NCBI GenBank assembly: GCA_963556255.1
Contig: OY744608.1
Span: 28,619,028-28,683,027 of the forward strand
Length of the DNA: 64,000 nt
Direction: 5' to 3'
Origin: Allolobophora icterica
Lineage: Eukaryota > Annelida > Clitellata > Crassiclitellata > Lumbricidae
Below the pieces are notes generated by a model. The model saw only the letters and a list, made by a program, of their open reading frames with translations, did not search any database and was not told where the DNA came from. Of the stretch, positions 1 through 12,900 are shown one piece after another. Within the stretch, counting starts at the first letter, position 1, and the number at the start of each line of letters is the position of its first letter. Made by a program: the position numbers and the translations under genes.

Positions 1-1070
1 AAGTCTTCCTGCGTCAGGAATACAGCAGCTGGCCTGTGTTGGTTGGTTGAGTTTTTTGTTGGGCAGTATTATAAAACGATTGCAGTCTGTGTAAACAGCA
101 TATTTGGCTTGTAGCTGCCTGCTTCTGTGTGATGAGATTTTGTTACTGTTTTTCCTGAACAGGAATCGCAGTTTCTGTCCATTGTACACTTCCTGTGAGT
201 TGCTGCACTTTGCTCACTGATTTCGTAAATCACTGGCTAATCATTGGTTTCTCATTGTGAATCTGTGATAATAGCCCTGTTCGTGTAAGAAAGATCCAAA
301 ACATCCTTTCTGCGAAGCATTTCTTCCACTCACTGCTAAAGTCCTAGCTGAGCTAGAAACTAAAGATTTTATTTGTTCTTTGCTCTGTCTACTATTTTGC
401 TGTGCCTGTTTTGACTGACTTTAGCAGATAGGCCGCTGTCTTTATATACTCTTTGTGTTTTCGTGATGAAGCTTACTGGTATTGCATGTGTATTATGCCA
501 TCTTTTGCCTTTTTCTGTGGACCTGAATGGTTTGCATGGTTTTTCGTGTTTGAGATTAATAATTATTCCTAATTCTACATTATCATATTTAGCCTAGCAC
601 CAGCTGTTTTATTAACTTGTATGTATATGCAATGCTGTACTCAGTGAGATGAACTGGCATCCTTTACTTCGGCTTAAGGTTGTTGCATGTACGTTGTACT
701 GCTGTGACGTTTGATTTGTTTCTTTCTGCCTTCGAGCATAATAAAGTGCTCATTATATTGCATTATGTTCAACCACTGCATCTCTTTGCAAGTTTGCATT
801 GATTCCACGGATTCTCTATTTTGCCTGTCCTTATTTTGTTCAGCTGAACAAATTCAGCAACTGTGTGCAGGTGATGCAGTTTCATTTTGTTAATGAGTAG
901 CTCCCTGCTCGGCACAAGCAGTCTGTTGACTAGAGTTTTACAGATTTATTTCTGAACCGTTATTGTTTGATGTCTTTGGCTGTTGTGATTTCCAGCATCA
1001 TGCCCGTTTACTTAGATGAGGTTATACAGTGTGATGTTGTTTGACCAAATTCTTTTCACATTTCTTACAG
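1..1070 (+). other. Intron of the PDLIM gene (upstream part)
   Basis: AT- and T-rich sequence with no open frame that looks coding. It ends in a good acceptor (pyrimidine-rich tract then CAG at 1068-1070) directly before the first recognisable PDLIM exon. The exons for the N-terminal PDZ domain, expected in this family, must lie left of the window. I see no repeat or element in it. Confidence 0.6.
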
Positions 1071-3823
1071 AGGGCTTGTTAAAATATGGAAACCAAAAGT
1101 GACACCGATGTCAGAACTGCGGCCAAAGGAAATGAAGTTGGCACCTGATGGTTCAGCTGGAGATGAGCCTTATATACAGAAAACATCACTGGCAGCTGAT
1201 AAGACAGTACGTGCAAATGAGATTCTAGACTGAAGCTGATAAATCTTACCACCAACTCTTTATGAATTATTGTTGAAACACAGATTTTTCTCTTGAGAAA
1301 TACAGTTTTACAGGTAATAGTTAATATTGACTGAACTTGTGGTATCAGAGTAATGACTCTATTGATTGATATGTCTGTGGAACATGGTTGCCATCTGTTT
1401 ACAGCTCTCGCCTTGTAATGCCGAGAGTATGGGTTCGAACATACCCTGAAGTGGTTACTGTGTAGCATTTGAGCAAATGCTAATAAATGCATAATGATAA
1501 TAATAATAATAATAATAATGATAATGCGATTGCTTTCAGGGGCACTTTTGCCAGCCAGGAATTAGACGAATAGGGCCATTCTGGACGTCTGATTTGCTAC
1601 ACTAGTTAATATTCAAGTCTCCGAGGGATCCTGCATTCCTCGGGGCAAAATAAAATAGTAATAAATGGAGTCATTGTGTTTTCATGTTGATGTTGGTTAC
1701 AGGATATTTCGCACATTGGAACTGGATACAACAGAACTGCAAGACCGTTTGGTGCAAGTGGTGGAGCTACCGTCCCAGCTGTTGTTAATGCTCAGTATAA
1801 CTCTCCAATTGGCATATACTCTACAGAGAATGCTGTCAACACATATCAAGCCCAGTCAGCTGTTCTGACTGGACAAATGAAAGGGTAGGTCAGCAGCTTT
1901 AATTGGAACTGTGATGAATAATTTTGAATCTAACTTATTTCATGATGTCACACTCACAGAATAATGTGGGCAAGTTCTACTACTATGTCTGCAACAAAGA
2001 GAAACCTCGTGAACCAGTGAGAATTCAGTACGGTTGTTGTCACAGGAAGGCAAATAATTTACCAGAGAAATGCAGGCCAAAATGCATACTTAATCTTTAC
2101 CACATGGGTAGGTGCATTTAGTGGTGATCAAATTTTACTACAACATGAATATGCATATTAGTTGCCTCTAAATTATGTTATCAGTGTAAGAAATGTGGAG
2201 TGGAGCTTGGAATGGAGATCGGCAACTTTGACCGTGGATTGTGGTCCACTTTTGTAGCTACTCTCTTAAAATGTATATCTAGAAATAGCAGACTCTTGTG
2301 TAGCAAAACCATCAATTGTGTGGCACTAAGTCTCATACTGTGACCTGTGAGCAAATTGTGATGTGCCTTTTGTAGTAAATTGACAAAATGTTGGTCTTTA
2401 GACAACAACTCTGCTTGAATGTCAGACATATTACATCTATGGGTGTTAGAGTGTAATTGCCACAGAGACATGAACTGTTAGCAGACATAACTCGTAACAG
2501 TAATCTAGTGAATCTAATCTAATACGGTTTGACATAAAATATAATGCACTAATGTTCACTATGCCTACTGGTTTAGCATTTGTCAGTTATATTCTCGCAA
2601 TTCCCTTTTGTCATTTGGTCTATTCATAGAAAAGTCTAGAGGATCTTCTCATAGAAAAGTCGAGGATTCATGCTGTATGGTTATAAATGATTACCTTTGT
2701 TTTAAGCCAAGGCCATTGAATACCTAAAGTTACTTGGTGTGCTACAGAATTTTTACATGTGTCATCTGTGTTTCTATTAAATGCTATGTTGAACTTTTGT
2801 CTTACTACGTGGGTCTTATAAGTTGAATTTTATGTGATCAAATTGCAGACCTGATTCATATGGTAAGCATGACTCACTCTGATGGCTTGTGTGTTGAGCT
2901 GCTGTATTTGCCACCTTTTACTTCTGTTTATCAGGTTCAGTTTTTTGTTTTGCTTTGAAAAATTTGGTTGTGTTTATGTTGTGTCCGTGTTTTTCTGTTT
3001 GTTCGAGTGCATAGTTCCCAGTCTTTGAAGAGCATTCACTGACTGATGCATGTTTAAGAAAACTGTTCTGGCACTGTTTAAACTTGCCACTTCTGTTCTA
3101 TAATGGCTCAGACTTAACAATTCTGTATAGTAATCTGTTTTATTTGTTTCTGTTTGCTTGTTCTCGGTGTTCTTGGGGGACTCTGGAACCTTAAGTTTAA
3201 TAATGAAAAACTAAATTGGGCCGGAAAATGAGAATTTGCATTTTTTCCATCGTTTCCGTTAATGGCAATTCATGTAGATTAAGTTACTGTGTATGACTAT
3301 AGATTTGAATAAAATCATGGTTTATCATTATTGGAGGTACTTTTTGTCAGAAATAATTAGTTTTGCATGAGTTTTGTCAGTTTTCATTCTTTTAAAATCT
3401 GCATTCTTTTTATTTCCTTTAAGTGGATATATGTGCACTTGACATTCTAAGATGCTGAGTAAATCTTCCAATCATAGCTTTCTAAAGTCAAAGGCCTAAT
3501 TTTTTATAAGCTTGAGTTACATTTTCTGGGTTAGATTTTGTCTTATTTGTTAACAATGATAGCAAGAAGACATGGGCCATATTCCGGCTAGGCCAGGCTC
3601 AGCCGAGTATGCCCCTAGAGGTAGACAGCAGATTACAATCTTGAATCTTATTGATTTTTGTTGCAGGTCGGTTCAGGTGATTTTGTACTATTTTGGGCAG
3701 CTTCATTTTTCATTGTTCATTATGTGGAGCAGTTATAGCATTTGATTCTTTTAAGACATATTGAATTATTAGCAAAAAGCACAGAGCTGAAGGTTGCCTG
3801 AAAACTATATGGTATCTATTTAA

Positions 3824-3905
<82 letters not shown>

Positions 3906-6900
3906 TATATATATACCAGAAAAAACAGATTTGGTGTGGTAATTGTTAATTTGTGGGTCTTTTGAGTCCTAAAGTCTATAATTGTAGGTACAATGAAAAA
4001 TAACCTGCCCAATATAGTACAAAAAATCTCCTGAACTGACCTGTAACAAAAATCAATAAGTAGCAACAGGTAAATCTTACTGCTGGGGCAGGCCACACAA
4101 TTACAAGAAAATATGTGTATCGTATGAACATGGGTGTGTATACTATCGGGTGATTTTGGGTGGGAACAAATCATGCAGTACAATAATAAATTAATAATAA
4201 CAACTATGAAAATAAGGGCAAATATAAGATTTTTTATGCACTGGTTTGTTTTATTGGCAGTAATATTCATTCACTTGCATTTACGTTAAGTCTATGGGTT
4301 TGTGTTTTAAGTTTGCTCATAATCATCATGTAATCTATATAGGTAAAATTAACAGGACGTCTGTGATGAGGCATGTTGTAGGCATGAGATCCTGTTAGTA
4401 ATACGTGCCTGGTGAGGGTCCATTTGTCTACTAGTAATATAATCATTTATTATACCCTTTATGAGTTCCTGTCTGATGTTGGCACACAGTTTGTTTTCAT
4501 TACAGCTTATATATAATTCATAGGTCTTTAAGAAAGGGTTGGCATCCGGAACCATTGCTTTGCAAATAACTGCTTAACCCTGCTGTGCATGTTTGTGTTT
4601 GTGGGAGTCCACCAGTGGTGACTTTTGAAGTTATCCGAGTGCTGTTTGATTACTAATGAACTTTTTGTTCTGAATAAACTTTTGCATTGTTTATGTTACA
4701 AATGGCAGCACTTTTTAGGTACTTGAAGGTAGTATGTTAAATATCTAGATAACTGACTGTCTATGGCACCTAGCAAGAGAATTTGTATGAAGCGATTCTA
4801 GATGATACTGTACTACAGGAGAAACACTAATCTCTGTTAAAATGAAACAAGAGATTGTGAAACATGTCATTTGTGACGTTCGTCGCTCGAGATCAACTAA
4901 CCCTTCATCAGACGTGGTACCAATTTGTGTCGGTCTTACCCGAGACGCTGCTTCGTCGTCGGGCTGGGTTCGGCTCCAACCAACTGACCTTCTGGAGTCG
5001 CCCGGGTCACCATCCTGTCTACTTCTGCTGTAGACGAGCGGTTCCCTGTCTCCGCTCTCAGTGCCCATTTCTCCAAGAGGAGGTTCCGAGGGTATCGCTT
5101 GTTTGCGAACAGTGTCGCTGTCAAGCTCCATCTCACTTTCGGACTCTGCCACTGCCGCGGTCGCCGGGTGGGCAACGTCCTCGTCCTCAGGATGGCCGTC
5201 CTTTAGAACAGGGTTCGCTCTCTTGCCGGCAGGAGTCCTCAGCTTCCTGTGAGATCTCTTAGTCAAAGACTTCCTCTTTTTCTCCACCTTAACCGAACCC
5301 TCACGTACCATTCTGCATCTCATGACTCTCGAGTTATCGTCAATAGGGGAAAACACTGAACGTTCTCTTATCCGAGAGGACAAGGTGTACATCTGACGAG
5401 TCGTCACGTCGTGCCGTCTCAAACACGCGAACATCTTGCGATAATATATGCACGTGTGATATTAACGCGGTGTACTGGTCTCACGACACTCTTTTCTGAT
5501 AGGACAGGTTCTAGGTCTAAAACCTCCCTAACCGCACGCAGCACTGTGTTCCGACCGGCGCACGAGGTGGGCCCTACTTCGCACTTCGGTCAGTTCTCGG
5601 AACTACGTGTTTCGATCACCAAGTTATTTGCTCTGAATAACGATTGGTTTGAATACAAGATTTTCCTGACTCTACCGTTTTTCCTGGTCTTACCGCACTG
5701 TAATCAGTTGTCGGGCGGTCTTTTCCCGTACTGCGGTCTTTCGGTAACAGTGGTCTTTCCCAGTAACTATTTTTAGTTACCGGGCGATCTTTCGGTAACA
5801 GTGTCTTTCCCAGTAACTATTTTTAGTTACCGGGCGATGGAGCCCCTCCAACGCTCCACCGGCGTGTCAGCCATCCAAGTGTCACAATCCAAATGTAACG
5901 CCGACCCCGTAAGGTTACCAGAATGTCCTGAATTTTGTTCCCAAGAATTTCCGAATTTTGGTTCCCTAACGAGGGTCACGCTTACTCTCACAGGTAACCG
6001 GACAAGCTCCGATCCTGCCTGTCGCCAAATTTACCCTTATTATCGTTTTTGTACTAAATTGGTTTTTTCAGGTATCCCGACGGTCACTTCACCGAGTGCC
6101 GAAGTCGCGTAAAACTCTCCCAGCCGAGGACGCCGAAGCCGCGTAAAATCCTCCCGGCCGAGTACGCCGAAAGTGCGTAGAACTTCCCTTGTGTCGAGTA
6201 CGCCGAATTCGCGTAAAACTCTTCTCAGTGGGTAAAACCAAACACTGTCGGATCTTGGAGTTCTTCGAACTCCAAGAGGGATTTCCTTGCCCGACGCCAA
6301 ATTTACTCTTGGTTTCAAGGATTTCAGAATTCCAGAAAATGGCTACCTTAAGAAGGTCACCTCTACTCTCATGGGTTACCGGACAAGCTCCGATCGCGGA
6401 GTCCTTCAAAACCCAAGAGGGACTTTCCTGCCCGTCGCCAAATTCACCCTGGTTTTCGATCTCACACTGAATTGGTTTTCCTGTGTATCAACGGTATCCT
6501 TCCCCGAGTATTACTCAGCCGTAGATTTCCCACGATCGGGATCTAAGGGATCCAACCCGCCGGATCGGCGCTGTCGGCCCGTCTCCCAACAGTGAACTTC
6601 TCTAGCTGTTCTCGGGATCGCCTGATTATATTATTCGGACGCCCCTTTCGTCCGTAAATATATTTGTACTAACCGGAAACTCGAACTCTGACTCGGTCGT
6701 AACCAAAATCACTCGCCTACCACACTGAGTGCAGTATATTTGAATCGGTAACTGAGTCGCTAGCCAACAACGCTGTTTAACAGTATTGCTATGTATGAAG
6801 AGTCGAACCAACTCTTCACGTATAAAGCAGCGCACCGTGAGGCAGGCTCTATGCATCCCGAATTAACGCGTCTGCTCGCTATGCGCTGGCTTTACACCGC

Positions 6901-9900
6901 CGATCGGGCTTCCCTATCACGGTCGTTGCTGGACAGTCGCCTATTGAAATTAAATAAAAATTAAATGTTCGATGCTGGGTCTTCGCATGTAAAATGAAGA
7001 GAAACGATGCTGGTCCCTTCGCATGTAAACTTAAAAAAAACGATGCTATTCGCATAAAATAAATCCTCCCACTTACGCACTGTGGCCTTGACCGCCACAC
7101 TCTCCCTACCTTACTTAGATGCGGAGCATCTCTGCCAAAATCGGGGACCTTAATCAAACGTGACAGGAACATCCCCAACCCAGATCCACTTAGAGAGCAA
7201 GGAACCAAATGCACCTTTGGTTATAGGGCGGTATATCAACAATCTCGGCACCCTGCACGTACGCCAAACACGATGAGAACCGTGATAGCGACAGCCTATT
7301 TAATGATGCTTTCGATCTCTCGGCACCCTGCACGTACGCCAAACACGATGAGAACCGTGATAGCGACAGCCTTTTTAATGATGCTTTCGATCCGAACCAC
7401 CACCCTACTGGCAACCTGTCGTACCTGACAAATCGCCAACCTTAACAGGCCCTCTATCATGAACCTAGGCTCTACCGGACCCCAAGGGCCAGGAGAACTA
7501 AAGGAGAGAAAAGTCGCCCACTGTCTCCCGATCTGGTAACCATCGTCGATCAGTCACACCCGGTACCACTTCCAAATCGTGAAAGCAAAATATCTTAATT
7601 AGTACAGGTTATCATATTGTAGAACCAACGCAATGAAGCGTCCTAGTACTGGAATCTTTACTCGTTTCAGTACTAACCACTAAGCCAATGTTTAACCGAA
7701 AACATATCATCAAAAGGAAACTTAAACAGTCATTCACTGACAATCTGTAAAACCAACGCAATTAAGCGTTGCCGGTAGCACAGGTACTGTATGCTCCCAG
7801 ATACCGCTCAAAAGAAATACTCTCATCAAAAGGGCAACTGAAACATGGGTCTCGAATAGTCAATAAAACTAACGCAATTAAGCGTTGATCTAGTTGGTCC
7901 TAGATACACGTCTGCTTCAGAAGGTCACTAACAAGGACTTCTACAGTCGTAGTCATCCATCCAAGCGAGGTCTTCGTCTCGTCCGTCGTCCAGGTGGCAA
8001 TTCTGGATCAGCGGTCTCTTCTGGATTCTCTGAAGGTTCCTCTGGTTCATGTTCTGCATTAGGGTCTTGAGCCAGGACTGGCCAGTCTACTGTAGGTAAC
8101 TCAAGATTTCTGTCCCTCTCCGGTAACCAGGTACTCGGAGGTTTACCGTAAAACGGCTTCAATTTATCCACGTGCACAACCATTAGCGTGGATTCCGGAC
8201 TCCATTGGTTCACCGACCACAGGAGTCTGCATGTAACCCTGTCTTGGAGGTTTCTCCCTTCGATAACGAGCACAGCGATCGCACCTTTGGCAGAACCGTC
8301 TAACATCGTCCTTCCAACTCGGCCAATACGCCCGGCGTTGCAACTGAGTCAAACTCTTCCGAATCCCGAAATGTCCTCCGGCAAAGCTTGCGTGTGTTAA
8401 CTGAAGCATCTCTTGCCGTAGAGATAAGGGCACAACTAACTGAGATCGCTCAGCTTTTCCTGTGTTACCCTGAATCCAGCCTCTGTGTAACACTCCTTGC
8501 AGGACTTCCAGCTGACTCCAGTTGCTCACCAACACTTTCACCTCTCCGTTAGCAGGTGATAGTTCTGCCTGTGTTGGATGATGCTTCGACTCCTTCCAAT
8601 CAAGGACCGTACCAATATTGCAATCGCTCTGCTGTTCTCTTCGAAGAAACTCCTTTGTCCAACGGATTTCCTGGCCTGTATCTTCACTGGTAACCTCGGA
8701 GCGCGTTACTTCTCCGATCGGACGTGCCCACATCACGTCTTCATTCGTAACTCTCATGGTAACCACTTTAGGTTGTTCCTCACCCGGACCTCTAGACATC
8801 GCGTCTGCGTTACCGTGTTTTGCTCCCGGTCTGTGACATATCTCCATGTCAAACTCCTCTATCATCTCTAACCAACGAGCCTGTTGGCCAATCGGTTCCG
8901 GTGTTCTGCGTAACCACTGAAGTGCGGAGTGGTCTGTTCTGAGTAGGAATTTACTACCCAGTAAGTACTGACGAAACTCTTTCAAGAAATACACCACAGC
9001 TAACAACTCTCGCCTGGTAACGTTATAGTTCCGTTCCGCCGTCGACAAGAGCCGACTCGCGTAACAAATCACTGTCTCTTCTCCTTCTTGTACTTGCGAT
9101 AACACCGCTCCAATGGCGTATGCCGAGGCATCCGTATCTAGGATGTACTGGCCTTCGTCGTTCGGTAACCCAAGTATAGGTGCGGAAACCAACTTTCGTT
9201 TAAGTTCTTCGAAAGCTCCCTGACATTCGTCAGTCCAATGGAACGGTACATTTTTCCTGGTCAGGAAATGAAGTGGTTGAGCTACCACCGCGAAATCATG
9301 TATGAAACGTCGGTAATAGGAGCAAAGACCAACGAAGGATCTGACTTGCCTCAAGTTCCGAGGAGCAGACCATTCTTCTACGGCCTTGATCTTGCTCGGA
9401 TCCGTCGCGACCCCTTCTTCACTCAAAACGTGACCAAGAAACAATACTCTCTGTTGTAACAGGTAACATTTGGATGGTTTCAGCTTGAGATTATACTCTT
9501 GTAATCTCCTGAAAATCATCTCTAGACGTTGCATATGCGTCTCTACGTCCCTCGAGAACACAATTATGTCATCCAAGTAAACCAGACAGATGTCATAGTT
9601 TAGCCCTGTCAAGACTAAGTTCATTAGTCGACAAAACGAGGCCGGACTATTGCACAATCCGAAAGGTAACACTTTGAATTGGAAGCTGCCCCTTCTCGTA
9701 ACGAACCCGGTCTTGTGTTTGTCTCTTGGGTGCAAGGCCATCTGGTGATAACCTGCTCTCAAATCGAACGTACTGTACCATCTGGCGCCACCTAGGGTAT
9801 CTAAACTCTCGCGGATAAGGGGTAACGGATGAGCATCTTTCCGTGTCTTTAGGTTCAGTTGCCTGTAATCGATACAGAAACGCATACTGCCATCCTTTTT

Positions 9901-12900
9901 CTTAACCATTACGACATTGGATGCCCATTCCGATATCGAAGGTTCAATGATCCCTTGTCTCAACATGTCTTCTACCTGACGATCAACTTCCGGTAACATG
10001 GAAAGCGGTTGACGTCTCAAAGGTTGCCGAACTGGTTTCTCCTGTCCCGTATCGATCTCGTGTTGGATCACCGAAGTGAATCCGTTATCACTTTCGTTAA
10101 GGGAAAACGTTGCGCTGTACGTTAGCACAAGTTTTCGTAACCTGATTCGCTCTTCTTCCGAAATGTCTGCTGGCACTTCTTCCCATAGTCGTTTTAGGGT
10201 CTGTTCGGCAAGTGGGTTGAGCGTCTGCTCCGCTACACTGGCCGTTGTACTAATCTTCGATCCAAACCGGTCAATCGTACTTTGCTGCTTTCCTCGGCGT
10301 TCCTCCGGATAACCTGGGCCCATAGGCTTCTCCGGATTTTCGCTTCGGTAAGGCTCATCATACGATTCCGTTCTGGCTCGATTAACTGTCACATCGACTA
10401 CGTTCACTCGCTCCAGCGGACATTCAGTCCGTTTCTTGACTAGCGAATCTCTGTCTCCAACATTCAACATCCTGATCCACACTTCCGTGTCTCTTCCTGT
10501 CACCAACGTACGTCCGATTATCAAATCTTTTGATAATTCCATTGGAATGGTCGTCCAATCTTCGTTATCTTTTTGGAAATGCGGGTATACGACCCAAGCT
10601 GGAACGTCAACTTCGCTCCTTGGAGGAACTATTATGTCCTCTTGCACAATAACCCTCCGGCACATGGACTCGGTAACGACCTCTTTCAGAGGGATCTTCT
10701 CGCTCCCAAGGAAAACGCATCGACTTGCGAAGTCCCATCTTGCCTGATTGGCTTCCAGCCAAGATAACCCCAAGATCACTTCTGTCACTTGGTCTGTAAC
10801 TAGACAGGGTACAGGGTACACCTGCTTTCCGATCCGAATCTTAAGGTTAGTTTCACCATCCACCTTAATCTGACTTCCATTAGCGGCTAGGAGTCGCTGT
10901 TCTGACGGTACTAGCACAGCGTCTAGCACGAAACGTCGTGGCACAAGTGACATTTCACTTCCAGAATCAAGTAGACAGTGTATACGTTTTCCTGCCAGTC
11001 TTGCAACCACGTAGGCCACCCTACTGCCTTTTACCAGTCGGTTTTGGGTTTCCTCTTGTATCGGTTCAGCCTTTGTAGGTTCACTGGTACCGGTTGCACC
11101 ATTCGTCTCAGCGTTTCTCTGAGGACAAAATCGCTTTATGTGTCCTTTTCGTTTGCACAAGTAGCATTCGATATCCGGGTTACGCAACCGTGTGGGCGGA
11201 TAAATCCGTCGCCACCCCACATTCGGTTCGGTTGTCCTCTGATCTCCCACAGCTAGATCAGAACTGTTCTCCCTTTCATGAGGTTTTCTCGGAACGATGC
11301 CCAAATTCTGATTTATTGTCACTCGATCAAGTTCTCTTGAAAGAGTTTTAATCTTTCGCTCGAGATCTTCTAGACGACGAGACTGTTGCCCCTCAGTGCT
11401 CGAGTCTTTTCGGTCTTCCATGGTAACTTTAACTCTCGCGTGTCTCCGGTCTAAATCACCACCTTGTGTCGAAGATCGACCATAGGCATCCAACCTCACC
11501 GCATGTTTATACGCCGCTTCGAGGTTAACTGGTTCTCGCTCGCGCACCTTCTGCCCCAAATCTTGGTTTGCCAGTGCATCAATGAAAGCGTCACAAGCGA
11601 CCGTCTCGACGATATCACTTGTTGGTCCTGGGTATGCCAAAGCCATTAGCCTTCGTACTTCCTGCACTACACTACTCAGCGTTTCTCCGTGAGCCTGCCG
11701 GTAAGTGCGAAGTTTCATCCGATATAGGCTAGTTTGGTCATCAGACCCGTACCGGGCCTTAAGCCGCTCAACAAGTTCTCGCCAAGACACGTCCCTCTGT
11801 GCACCCATGTCCCACAACAGCTGCGAAGCGGGACCCGTTAGGGCACACATTAACTGGTCTGCTTTTTCCTGATCACTCCACCGGTTGCACCGTGCACAAA
11901 CTTCGAACTTTGCTAGAAAGGCTGCGATCGCTGACTTGCCGTCGTACTTCTCTAGCTTGATTCGTATACCGCGATCCGATCGGTCTTCGCCTCTTGTCCG
12001 TGTAACAAGTGATCTTCCGACACTCTTTTTGGGATTTCCTCTCCGGTTGTCCTCATCGTTACTCCTGGAACCGTTTTCCTCGTCTGTCCTCACCACTGAC
12101 CGGTGCCGACTCTGTCCCCTCAGAGTACCCAACGTCTTCCCTGGACGCCACTTAGAATACATCGTAGTCATCTCTCGGTCGCCTGACGTTGCACTGTCTT
12201 CATCAGAGATGTACTCAGCCTGTCTCTGACCTTTTCTACGAGGCTCACCACCTGCGTAGTCTTTGGACTCCGATCGTTTATATTTATTGCGAGAGCTCTG
12301 AGAGTTTCCGTTGACGAACGTAACTCTTCTGTCTTCTTCGCGAATATCTCTTTTTCCTGACTCTGGCGGTCTGTCAGATTCGTCGTACCTAAGACAATTA
12401 CGACTTCTCGAATCTGGTTTGTGCCCTTTAGAGTACCGCTCGTGGGTCTCATCCCAGGCCAAATGATCTCTGCCTCTTCCCCTGTTCGATTCTCTCTCGG
12501 TTTCTCTATCAAGTGCCTGTTTTAAACCGCGTCTCTCGTACTCTGGTAGACGTTCCTTACCATACGTCTCCCTTTCAGTTTTCTCATAACTCTCGTGCCT
12601 TCCTCGTTGGCGGAGGTTTTTCCTGTCAAAGACTCCGGTTCTCATGGCCTCTTCTGGACCAACACTATCGGTGTCTGAATCCGAAGAACTCACTGACGAA
12701 CGTAATTTCGCCTCAACTCTTCCTCTTGTCAACAGACGTTGTCGACTCGATTGCCTTGCCGTTTTACCGTGTGACTCTCTCCCGCTGTCCTCGGGAAGAT
12801 AGCGGCTACGTAACTTTTCCGAAGTTTCCGAAAGCGAAACTTCCTCGCGTGTCTCTGTGTTACCTCGGCTCCGTGCTGGCTCTTCGATCTGCAGCTTCCC

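Noticed and set aside
4745..5434. Separate 229-codon minus-strand gene
   Set aside because: It is the LTR copy of the gag start, running out into flanking DNA; not an independent gene.
7244..7393. CRISPR-like direct repeats
   Set aside because: Two adjoining 75-bp units without spacers in a eukaryotic retroelement; an ordinary tandem duplication.
7100..7952. Possible env gene between pol and the 3' LTR
   Set aside because: No long frame, signal peptide or membrane segment; the stretch holds tandem and palindromic repeats only.
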